Below are positions 46,060 through 56,924 of a stretch of 64,000 nucleotides of DNA, one piece after another. Below the pieces are notes generated by a model, which did no database searches, was not told the DNA's origin, and was given only the letters and a program-made list of their open reading frames with translations. Source of the DNA: Rhynchonema sp. JSB1_4 (taxonomy: Eukaryota; Nematoda; Chromadorea; Monhysterida; Xyalidae); the NCBI GenBank assembly GCA_030248065.1, contig JASAMV010005225.1, positions 1-64,000 on the forward strand, in the 5' to 3' direction. Positions within the stretch are counted from its first letter, which is position 1. Each line of letters opens with the position of its first letter. The translations under genes and the position numbers were made by a program.

Positions 46060-46330
46060 AGGGGGGAAGGGGTACCAGAGCGGGGCGGGTAGGGGGGGAA
46101 GCGTACCAGGCCGGGGCGGGTAGGGTACCATTGGGGGGGACCCCCACCCACCCCACCCCCCCCCCCCCCGGCCACAGCACTGGACCCCCCTCCCCCCAGG
46201 AACTACACTGTACAGTAGGTTGCCGCCCCGCCTGGGTAGCTACACCACTGACCCGAGGGGGGACCCCCTCCCCCAGGAACTACACTGCCCCCCCATGGTG
46301 TAGCAGGGGGTGGGGTCCCCCCAAGCAGTG
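46060..46330. repeat. Left arm of an inverted duplication of nested MITE junctions
   Basis: In order it contains the end of a CAGTGCTGTGGC element, the end of a CAGTGTAGTTCC element, CAGTGGTGTAGC ends and GGTGTAGCAGGGGG. The same series of junctions occurs in reverse complement at about 47500-47780. Confidence 0.75.
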
Positions 46331-46785
46331 GTGGAGGTGGGGGGGGTTTGGGGGGGCCCCCCCCAGTACAGTAAGTACCCCCCCCTCGCCTGGTACAGTA
46401 GGTATCCCCCCGATGTCTGGCATGGTACAGTAGGCATCCCCCCGATTTTCACCCCGGTACAGTAGGTATCCCCACGATTTTGCCCCAAAAGTGCCAATTT
46501 TTGACCAAAATGACCAAAATTAGCGTAAAATCAGTGGTTTTTGCCTCAAATTACCCAAAATTCGTGCGCTACGCGCGCAAATACTACGTTTTCACACGAT
46601 TTCACACGTAATAAAGACACTAAAATTTTTCACCCCAAAACCTAACCCCCCCCCAACCCCCCCAAACCCCCCCTAGGTACATAACCCCCCCAGGCCATCG
46701 GCTTTGGTACAGTAGGTATCCCCCCTCTCCGAGCGCGGTACAGTAGGTATCCCCCCCTCCAGAGTACCTCCAACACCCGGCATAA
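46326..46785 (-). mobile_element. CAGTGTTGGAGGT-family MITE, inverted copy
   Basis: Matches 36959-37385 in reverse: GGTACAGTAGGTATCCCCC blocks, a TTCGTGCGCTACGCGCGCAA core and an end near CCAGAGTACCTCCAACAC. No exact target duplication found. Confidence 0.6.
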
Positions 46786-47190
46786 AATGAGTGATTTTTG
46801 GGGTCAATGTTGTCAAAAATCGCCAAAGTACCCTTTTTATTGAGATTTTTCCAAAAATGGGTGAAATTTTCGACCTTTTGGGTCCCCCTTCCCCCCCCCC
46901 CCCCCAGGGGGGTACGTCTGTTCCCCCTCCAAAAAAGGGGGTACCGCCTGTTCCCCCTCCAGACTAGGAACTACACTGGGGGGGGGGGGAGATTTTTCGG
47001 GGCGGGTAGGGTACAATACAAGTCTTTTGGGTGCCTGTTTTTATATGCTATAAACTGCGTAGCGCGCGATTTTTTGCACTTTTAAGGGTCTTCGGTCGAA
47101 ATTTGGGCATTTTTTGACCGGAAGATGGGCATTTTGAGGGCAAAAATCGGGGCGGGTAGGGTACCAGAGCGGGGCGGGTAAGGGGGGCAG

Positions 47191-47536
47191 CAGTGGTGTA
47201 GCTACCCAGGCGGGGCGGCAACCTACTGTGCCACCAAAAATGTGGGGCGGCAACCTACCCACTGTACCCTATACCGGCCAAGCTTGGGGGGGGGAAGAAA
47301 ATTTTTTAGGTCGAAATTTTGATGAAAATGTACTCTAAAACGCTAATTTCGCGCGTAGCGCGCGATTTTTCGCCTATTTGGAGTGAAAAAATACCAATTT
47401 TATACCATTTTGAGCCAAAAATAGCAACTTACTGTGCCAGCCACCGGGCGGCGACCTACCTGCTTTACCAGGATGGAGCGTCAGCCTACCTACCTACTGT
47501 ACCTTGGGGGGACCCCACCCCCCTGCTACACCATTG
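47191..47536. mobile_element. CAGTGGTGTAGC-family hAT-like MITE (346 bp)
   Basis: Ends CAGTGGTGTAGCTACCC and the mirror ...CTGCTACACCATTG. Exact 8-bp duplication GGGGGCAG (47183-47190, 47537-47544). The core contains TTTCGCGCGTAGCGCGCGAT. Same family as 62261-62664. Confidence 0.85.
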
Positions 47537-47780
47537 GGGGGCAGTGTAGTTCCTGGGGGGAGGGGGTCCCCCCTGCCCTCGGGGCTCGGGTCAGTGGTGT
47601 AGCTACCCAGGCGGGGCGGCAACCTACTGTACAGTGTAGTTCCTGGGGGGAGGGGGGTCCAGTGCTGTGGCTGGGGGGTGGGGGGTCCCCCCAATGGTAC
47701 CCTACCCGCCCCGCTCTGGTACCTCCCCCCCTACCCGCCCCGCCCTGGTATCCTACCCGCTCCGATTTTTACCCTCAAAA
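47500..47780. repeat. Right arm of the inverted duplication of nested MITE junctions
   Basis: Reverse complement of about 46060-46330, including the breakpoints between three different MITE families. Differs by an extra CTGCCCTCGGGG segment near 47571. Confidence 0.75.
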
Positions 47781-48053
47781 TGCCCATTTTTCTTTCAAAA
47801 ATGCCCAAATTTCGGCTGAAAACCCTAAAAAGTGCAAAAAATCTCGCGCTGCGCGCGCTATATGTACTTTTTAGCACATAAAAACAGGCACCCGAATAAA
47901 CTTGTGTTGTACCCTACCCTCCCCGAAAAATCTTCCCCCCCCTCTCCCCCAAACCGGATTCCCCCCCAAATCCCAGGTACACTACCCCCTACCCGCCCCG
48001 ATTTTTTTCCACCTGTGTACCCTACCCGCCCCGCCAAAGTAGCCACAGCACTG
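47660..48053. mobile_element. CAGTGCTGTGGC-family MITE
   Basis: Ends CAGTGCTGTGGCTGGGG and the mirror ...AAGTAGCCACAGCACTG. Core ATCTCGCGCTGCGCGCGCTA. Flanking 8-mers do not match, so one end has probably been exchanged by the inverted duplication. Confidence 0.7.
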
Positions 48054-49901
48054 CTTCCAACCATTTGCCTCTTTGGTTGGGAGACCCCTAGTATTACCTA
48101 ATTCACGTGCCGGTGTCATGTCATCTAAAGTCACCTAGTAATAAAAACTCTGCTTCAGACAGTAACGGATCATTTTCGGTCGTCATTGCCAACGTGACCA
48201 ACCGTGCCTTCACTCGCATTGCCGCAGACAGACGTGGTTGTGATAATTCCACTTCCTTTTGTATGTATTGTTATCGTAACTTGAAAGAAGTACGTTTTCC
48301 AAACGTAATCGGCCGCCGCGAACCGAAACGAGCCCGGCTGTATTATTTGATTCTGAATTATTTGTGGTGAAGTGAAGCCAGACAACTACGTTCGCCACTC
48401 GCCGCCAGGACCGGAGCTGTGCTGATACACCTTCAGTTCTTGATCAACTTCAACCACCAGTAGCGAAAAATAAATTCATTACATCATGCCGGGAGTACAA
48501 GGTTGGTGGGCAAAGTGCTCTGATGTGAACAACATCATTGCTTTTACCTACGCAATGATTGTGGCGCTTCTTATTCATGACTTGTTACTGTAAATTGCGT
48601 GACAGCGCTCGTGCTTGGCTTAATTTGGTCCATTTTGACACTTTTGCATGCGGTGTAGCCAAATTTTCAGAGTTGAGGAAACTAACAGAAGATGGGCCGA
48701 ATTCTGTGTTTTCATAGTTCTTTGTTCAAAACCGCCAGTGGTGATTTCAAAGCCAACAGTCGGCGAATCGCTATGAAATAGTGGATTCGGTGAACTATTT
48801 ACACAAGAATGCAGATGGAGCCCCAACTTCGTTTGTGCGGCAACGCGACATTTATGGTCCATTTCTGTAACAATTCATGCATTAATTTCATTTTTTCATG
48901 CTATTGTGATGCACATCTTTTTCGATGCGGATCCGCGCATGTGTGCTTGCTTCAGAGCAGCAAGTGAGCCCGCGAGAATACCATGTCATGTGATGCCGCC
49001 TACACACCGTTGTGCTTTTACAATACAAGGCTGTAGTTTGTGTTATGTGGTTGGATTTCAGTCCGAACTCCAAAAGCCGACCCGAACGATAATCGATAAT
49101 GCACATAGTTACTGGGCATATTGGTCTGCGCAGTGCAGTCAGCAGAGAAAGTAGAAGATGGTGGTTGCTGTGTTGTGTTTCGGTAACCGTGCGCCGCGAC
49201 CACCACAACCACATCAATACACATAATAATATCGACCGGTGTATACAGTGCAGTGCTCTGTGTCGGCCAACCCACGCGAGCAGGCCTCGCCGAGTTTTGT
49301 TTGTTTATTCGATGGAGCACACAGCAAGCAAGCAATGCAGGCTTCCCGTTGTCTCTCTTCTGTTCGTGTGTGTAGTTGTGCACATTGGTTATCATCATCA
49401 TCAACAACGAAACACACACACACGTACACATGTGGCACAGGGAGGGGCTCAGTTGTGTGTGACGTGTTTGACGGAATGTCTGCTTCCACATTGGTCGTTC
49501 GCTTTGCCATAGCTTGATGTCTGTTGGTGTTGTCTTATCACCCAAATGTGTCTCTGCCTGCCTGTTTGGGGGTTTATTACTGTATGTTGCTTGCTGCTGT
49601 CAGTCAACTGTAACAGCAGCAGAGCAGCAACACACATGTTGCATTCGGCGATTATGGTGGCACACAGACATCAAGAAAAACTGACATCATTTTCAACTCA
49701 ACTAGCTGGCGCTGCTTTTTATGATGTTTACTCGCATCACTCTCGCTGCGGACTTTGTTCGTTCGGCTGGTGCTGGTCTGTTGCTTACACGGCTGCAGTG
49801 CAACACTCGCAACCCGTTTTATCATTGATTGATTTACTAGTATGTGGGGTTAGAGGTCGGGGTACCCGACACCCGACATTTGGAAGTAACGTGCACCTTC
49901 C
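48054..49901. other. Stretch without a supportable gene
   Basis: Contains open frames up to 175 codons but none with splice-consistent neighbours or recognisable motifs. A possible exon-like start after TCTGCTTCAG (48160) cannot be extended. Copies of ACCCGACACCCGACAT occur near 49865 and again at 50432. Confidence 0.35.
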
Positions 49902-50330
49902 CAGTGCTGTGGCTCCTTTGGCGGGGCAAGGAGGGGATAGTATATCGAACCTGGAATTTGGGGGGGGAGGGCGGGGGGCGATTTTTTGGCGCGGGTAGGT
50001 AGGGTATTATACGACTTTGTTCAGGTGCCTTTTTTATGTGCTATTAAAGTGTAGTAACACTACGCCAACACGAGCCCGATTTCGGAGGTGGCAGATTAGT
50101 GAAACATTCATACGTGGCTGTGGTTGCTGATTTCGGAAATGTTACACGTTGTAGGTGCATGAGGATTTTCTCTTTCTATTATTTTTGTAACCACGCCCCC
50201 ATCGAAATCGGGCACGTGTTGGCGTTGGCCTACATATATCGCGCGCAGCGCTCAATTTTTAGCACTCTTAAGGTTTTCGGTCGAAATTTGGAATTTCTGC
50301 TCCTTCGGATACATTTGGTTCGAAGAAAAT
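49902..50330. repeat. CAGTGCTGTGGC-family MITE, right end missing
   Basis: Begins CAGTGCTGTGGCTCCTTTGG and continues to the family core (TATATATCGCGCGCAGCG, 50232). It is interrupted by a block at about 50050-50155 (CAACACGAGCCCGATTTCG) that is also present at about 41960-42040 inside the Mutator-like element. Confidence 0.6.
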
Positions 50331-50652
50331 TTTATCTCGAAATTCTTCTTTCAGCAAAACTGATGTTTTGAGCCGTAAGTGTCGGGTCCCAAAAAACCGA
50401 CACGTGACACATATACACTTTTTGGCAGGACACCCGACACCCGACATCCCTCTGACTCTACTAGTGCGGAAGAGCGGTGCTATAGCATGCGACGCGGCGT
50501 GCACATGTATTTGTACGGACGCGCCTATGTGTGCAGAATATACACGTACACGTGCACTGTATTTGTCAGTCATTGACGGACTTGGCGTGCGTGAATGATA
50601 AACGGCATCTTCTCCAGTCAGTCAGACAAGCTAGTCGGCGCCGGAAATCGGT

Positions 50653-51034
50653 CAGTGATGTGGTTGGGGGGGTATGGGGGGGTATTACCCCCCAACTGCT
50701 AGGTAGCTTTCTTGCTCCGAAACCCATACCCCCCCCAAACTGGCTAGCTAGCTTTCTTGCTCCGGTCACCAAGTTAATAAAGTGTTGATTTTAGTGCCAA
50801 AATGACCATTTTATGGGCCAAAATGGTCAAATTCGGTCAAATTTTCTCACACGTGCACAAAAATACGCATTTTAAGGCTTATTTTAGCATAATTTCGACC
50901 AATTTTCATACCCCTGTTTTTGACTTCTGGACCAATACCCCCCCCAAATCGGGGTACCCGGCTAGCTAGCTAGCTTTCTTGCGCCGTACCCCTCCAGCTA
51001 GCTAGCTTTCTTGCTCGGACCAACTACATCACTG
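50653..51034. mobile_element. hAT-like MITE of the CAGTGATGTGGTTGG family (382 bp)
   Basis: Ends CAGTGATGTGGTTGGGG and the mirror ...GGACCAACTACATCACTG. Exact 8-bp duplication AAATCGGT (50645-50652, 51035-51042). Subterminal repeats GCTAGCTAGCTTTCTTGCTC occur four times. Confidence 0.9.
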
Positions 51035-51633
51035 AAATCGGTCTACTTTTAGTTGTTGCGCACTATAATTATTTCTCCCTGAAATGTTCGTTGTTATTCT
51101 TGTGCTTTGCTCGCTCACCACTTGCGTTGCATAGCATGTAACTGGGTGCGTTCGGTGCAGCGAAACCAGGATCTGTTTTTTTCACTTCCGCTTGCCGTTA
51201 TTGTTGGCTGCATAAGCTAAAAACGGCTCAATTTTTAGCCATTGTCCTACAAAGTTTAACTCCGTGCGCAACTGTTGTTTCGTTTGATGTGCTCGAAATA
51301 GCAGCTGAGAGCTGAGCTGACTTGACTACCACCGAAGTCAACAAGCAACATTCATCAACTCTCACTGATCAAACAGCGCCGCAACCAGCTCACGCAGACA
51401 TGATTACCCGTTTTTTTGTTAACGTACACGCCACATTTGCCACAGGATAAATGTAATTGGTGGTTATATGTGGATCACCAATACATACATAGATCGATTG
51501 CACCGTGTTTATGAAGGGTAGAGGGTTGAGCACCGTGCGCTGTGCGTGCATGCGCATCTTTTATACCATTCAGCAGTCAACTCACATGGCGTTGCACTTC
51601 GCAGCTTTTGCTGCTCATGTGTTGCGTTGCGTG

Positions 51634-52731
51634 CATACATGTCATACTACTGGTATTCTGTGACGCATGTTATCCACTGTGGTGCACGTTACCCGCTAAC
51701 ATTTTTTTGCGGCGCACATTGTTCATTGTGGCGCACGTTATCCGTTTCCACTGTGGTGCACATTACCGGCTAATATTTTTTGTGGCGCACGTTTTCCACT
51801 ATGACGCACGTCATCCGCTGACAATTTTTTGTGGCGCACGTGATCCCTGTTATTCTTGGTGATACGCATTATCCAGTTACATTTCGTGTGCCCTGTGGCG
51901 CATTTTATCCGGTCTGCAGTTTGTGTGGCGCACCGTTCCGGGCTAAAAGTCGGTGTGCCGCTCGTTATCCGGCCAACGTTTCTTATTTCTCGCTAAAATA
52001 GATGTCCGCATTGGCTGTGGCGCGTCAAAACTACTTGCAATCTGTGTTCCACGATATCGCCGACCTGCCGTTTGTTCATTAATGACAAAAATAGTCGGCT
52101 GATTAACAAATTCTGCATGTGTTTTTGAAACATCAGCCGACATAATTAACTTTATTTTGATTGATAAATAAGGCATGGCTAAGGCTAAGTTAAGCGGCTC
52201 CAGAACTGGTCTCAGAATCGCAAAGTGAGCTATTTTTTAAGAGTTTTGATTTCTTACCAAAATCAGCCTTGACGTACGCCACACAAAAGGTAGGTCGGCA
52301 ATATCGTGGACCATAAATTGCAAGTAATTTTGACACGCCACAGCAAATGCGGGCACCGGTTTTTTACTAGAAATAAGAAATGTTGACCTGATAACGAGCG
52401 CCACACAGATTTCAGTCCGGATAAGGTGCGCCACACAAATTGCTGACCGGATATCGTGCGCCACACAAAATATAAGCGGACAATGCGTGTCACCAAAAAT
52501 ATGAGCGGATCACGTGCGCCACAAAAAAACTGTTAGCGGATAATGTGCGCCATACCGGATAAGGTGCACCACAGTGGATAACGTGCGCCACAATGGATAA
52601 GGTGCACCACAGTGGATAAGGTGCACCACAAAAAAATGCGAGCGGACAACGTGCGCCACGGTGGATAACGCGCGCCACAAAAACTGCCCTTAAGTACTGC
52701 GCATACGCAGTAGCATGACATGACATGTATG
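51634..52731. mobile_element. Fold-back transposon with tandem-repeat arms (1098 bp)
   Basis: Ends CATACATGTCAT and the mirror ...ATGACATGTATG, with exact 8-bp duplication GTTGCGTG (51626-51633, 52732-52739). Each arm is a series of about 25-35-base units containing GTGGCGCACGTTATCC, head to tail, pointing inward. The inner arms also pair (ACTTGCAATNTGTG and GATATCGCCGACCTGCC). The loop (about 52080-52180) contains the octamer TGAAACAT. No coding capacity. Confidence 0.85.
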
Positions 52732-52739
52732 GTTGCGTG

Positions 52740-55700
52740 TGCACAATTTATCCATGATATCAGTCTCTACTCTTACTCTGTGTATGGGCTGTGAGTATGA
52801 TCAGTTTAATTCGTGCAGTGTTGTGCGCTGCGGAGGCAGGCAAGCAAGCGATGTCCTTGTCCTTGTGCCTGTTGCGCGAAAGTTGGTTGCGCGCGTGCGC
52901 CTGCGTACCTGGCTGTTTCTTGCTGCTGTTGCTGTCTTACGGCTTGCTTTTCTTTTATGCTGATTGCAGATGTTTGTTTGCATTTTAATGGCTTGGATAT
53001 ATGTCTAATTTGACGTATTACTTGGAACTATTTGACTTGTGCGTTTTGCTCACCATTTTCTGTGACGAACGGTTTCAATAGAGTTGGTCGAAGCTTCCAT
53101 TTTTGGTTAAACCTCTCAATGGTTCATAAAGGTTCCGTTATTCTGATGTGTATTGGTTGGAAACTGATCTTGATTTCGCTCACTGATGTTAAATCCGTTA
53201 CTCTTGTACCTGTCTCACAGTGCGATTCTCATCTCACTCGTTTGTTGAAGACTATTGATTTGAACAACCAGATCTGCTCAGTGTTCCACAACTTTCTTCC
53301 AAAACGGTAACCTAGCTGCGAGTGCGAATTTACTGTACGTCTAGTTCGCAAAATGGCAGTGACACGACTCCTATGACTGAGAGGTGTTGCTCCTTCATCG
53401 ATATAATATTCGTTTGACCACCACCTCACCACCGCAGCAATGATGATAATAGGTGTGCAAACGTTGTCTTGCATTCGTTCAGTTGGATTTGGGTGTGATT
53501 GTCAGACGCGATATAATATCCGCTCGTTGTGCTGCAGCATCAAGCATTATGAGGCGGTGCTGCTTGCGCGAGCAGACTGACTCGTTTCGGATGAAACTAG
53601 AAATTCAACGATTGGCGACTCATGGGTACCTACTCTAAGGTATCTCGTGGGACTTGAAACATCACTGTCGTGAAGGTATCTCGTCGTGCAGCGTTTGAGC
53701 TTTTTATTGTCATGATGATTTATGTACTGTATGTTACCGTGGTTTTCATGTGAGCGTTATTTCCTGTCCCGTATTGTATTTGCATTCCAATTGCATCCAA
53801 CTGTGTGCCCCATGCACAGGCACAATCTCTTGGTTGGTGATTCGTGTCAGCCGTGGTGCGCTCAGAGGGTGAGCCTGAGCATTTTGTGTTGTGTTTTGTT
53901 TGTTCTCGCGTTCTCTCTCTCTCAGCGTGTCTGCCGCGCGCACGCAAACACACGTACACGGTACACCAACTGCACGCACACCTGCGCGCATCACTCTGTT
54001 GAACGCTTCGTTCAGGTATGTATACGTAGATCTTATGCTCACTGTGAACGTACGCAAGTATATATGTACCTGCACACATAACTAAACGAAATTTTGACTG
54101 CCTGCCTCGGCAATAATATGCTGCAGTTGCGTTCTCAGAGTGAGAGAAATACAATAGTAGACACGACGGGCCGCTCTCTTTTTCGCTCGTTCTGGAAGTT
54201 TTGATTTCGTGTGATGTTCTGCAATTTCACACGCCGCCAAGACAAGTTATATATCGATATTGTCGCAGCCATGACGGTGATGGTCTTCTTCCCAGTTTTC
54301 AATCAGATCGAGGTATCGTTGACACCGAAAAATTGTGCGATTTTTATCGTCGCCCGCACACTTCATATCTGCGGGTGTTTTTTCGTGCTTCACATTATTT
54401 TGTTCGGCGCATGTGTGACGCGTGCGCGTGTGGGCGGCTGTTGATGCGGCACATGGTCAAGTCGTTAAATTTAACGGTTTTGGTTGATGATCACATATAA
54501 CTATTGACTTTCTGTCTATTTCGTAGTGATTTTTTCACTTATTATTTTATATATTAAATTCCGCGAATCACTGCATGCAGTGACCTGCACGCAGGAACAG
54601 AAGAGTGTCTTTTTTTAAAAGTTCCTACCTATACAGCTACTGTATGTATATACGTAAGCCAGTCACAGTAGCGGGTACAGCTTTCGGCCAAGGGGGCAAA
54701 TTCCCTAAAATCATTTTTAACCAGTGCATGTTTGATTTTCAAAAATCGTTTCATCTGGAGCTTACTTTATAATTGGGCGATTTTAAGCCAAACACAACAC
54801 AATATACCGCTCGAAAATGTTGCACCTTTTGCTCGCGCGACAGCCAAAGTTTATGGAAGTGGGTGCATCGAGCGATTTTTGGAACTTTGAAGTGTATGAG
54901 AGTAAAATCATGCGATTTGCGGGTCCTTTTCCTTCTTCTTTCCGAAATGGTGCCCCCACCTTCAGTGGCCACTTTGACCGACTGGGCTGCAGGCCCCTTG
55001 TGGGCCTCCTGGATTCGCTATAGGCTAGTAGGCAATGTCTGATGCAGTTTGTTTCGCTTGCAATGCTGAGCCATGCGTTTTCGATCATCGTGCGTTTTTT
55101 CTCACGGTTATCCCATTTCTGCGCTTGAAAAATCGACGTTGAATTTGAATTCTATTGAGCTCTCTCTCTCAGAGTCAGAACTGAACAAGAACAAGATCGT
55201 GCGTGTTTTTAGTTCAAAGAGCCGGTTTCTTTCAAACTATTGTTCGCATCTACCGTTCAGTGTATGCATTCATCCTGATCCAAATATGCGCTGTTTTGTC
55301 TGATAATCAAACCCAAACCCGCCCGAGCCATGTTGGTCAGATATCGTGCTGCGTTGCTTGTGAACTGATTGCTATTACATATATAGCTATCGGTTGTTGG
55401 TGGATGACGTTATGTGGTTTCTGGGGGTTTGCGCATCAATTGCTGCGCCTGGCTAACATGTATACCGAGTACCGACGTGTGCATTTCCGCTGCTGGTTGA
55501 GCTGGTAGTTGGTGTTGTTTGCACAGACACCCTGGCCAGCCCACTGTTGTCGGTCGGATTACTGCATGTTCATACCACGCATCCCAAAATACCACCATTG
55601 TAGGTAGTTTTGGACAATCTGAGTATGAGTTTGATGAGCGCATATGTTCAGAATTGCAGATTCAGTCATGACCCAATCCTAAATCGTGCACTAACTTTTG

Positions 55701-56924
55701 CAAGCTTGAGTCGACCTGTGCAGAAGTCCCCGGTCCCAGTCCATGCCCGTGCGCAACCAGGCCAGCCAGCTGGTCCTGTTTCAAATTCAGCCCAGCCCAG
55801 CCCATTATATATTTGACTGTGGGAGCGCAATATGCCCCGGGTACAAAAAAGCATGACTTTTACATGCCCGCCCATCAGTATTGCGAACTTTATGTCTCTC
55901 AGCATTACCATGCTGGCGCTCCGATTCGTGTACCTGCCTCTTGCTTGCAGGTACTGTACGTGCACGCACATGCGATGATGTAATGTGCACATTGGTGGTA
56001 GTAATCAAACGCACAGGCACATGTGTGCGCACGTGTTATTATTGCGTGGGCCGGGTCATCCACGACCGGCTGTTGTCAGCTGGCTGCATGCTCCACTCTT
56101 TGTTGCTTGCGATACCACTTCAGTCCCGTGTCCCACTTGATTTGCGCATATACGTAATACTTGCACAAATACTTTGTGCTCCCTGCCTCTCTAACTCTAG
56201 TCATTTTTGTACGCTCTCTCATGATGTCACCTGGGCTTGTTTTGTTACCAAGCAGATGCTCTGGCAATATGTGCACATACACGCGCACCAAATCAATATG
56301 GTTGTCAACTGTGGCTCGCTGGCCCAGTCGTTATGTTTGAGATTGTATAAATTATCGGCCTCCCATGCCGTTTTTGTGTGTCATATTTATAGCGTATTGT
56401 TCATGCTTCATGTAATGCACGATTTCGCCGGATTTATTCACGACAACCTAATCAAAAATCAGAGCTTCGATTTCTTTTTATGAAACACGGCGGTGAATGA
56501 TCGAGATTGATGTCGTTTGCCTTGCCCAATGAAACATCAGCGGGTCGCGTCTGTGTTCGTTGCGTGATTGCAAATACCATTTGCAGATGTTTCACCAACG
56601 AAGCACGGCTTAATACTGAAGCAACAGTTGCTCGCAAGTACTTTTCTGGTATGATGAAACTCTAGTGCCTTGTTCTGGTACCAACATGGTTCAATGAAAC
56701 GTTTCTTCATCTCATACATACTGTATGAGCGTTGCGTGCCCATGTTTTGCCATTAGGTTTTCACGGTTTCGCCCGTCCCCTCCGATCATGTGTCACTGCT
56801 ATGAATATCAAAAATTGTTGCAGCAGCAACTGCCAGCACAACGACCACGACCACGACAGCGGCAGCATTCGGCGGATCGTCCGGTATCGACAGTCACATT
56901 TCGCCCGTCTCCCGGCGACGTGCG
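52740..56924. other. Stretch without a supportable gene, upstream of the SPATS2-like gene
   Basis: Only short frames with unlikely composition. Some of it is presumably 5' UTR, introns or promoter of the SPATS2-like gene. A possible acceptor GCCATTAG ends at 56756, before the exon with the start codon. Confidence 0.4.

Noticed and set aside
48888..49545. Large overlapping frames of 109-175 codons on both strands
   Set aside because: Composition is low in conserved-type residues, there are no splice-consistent neighbours, and both strands are equally open.
53720..54154. 144-codon minus-strand ORF
   Set aside because: Cys/Arg/His-rich, overlaps an equally long plus-strand frame, no motif.
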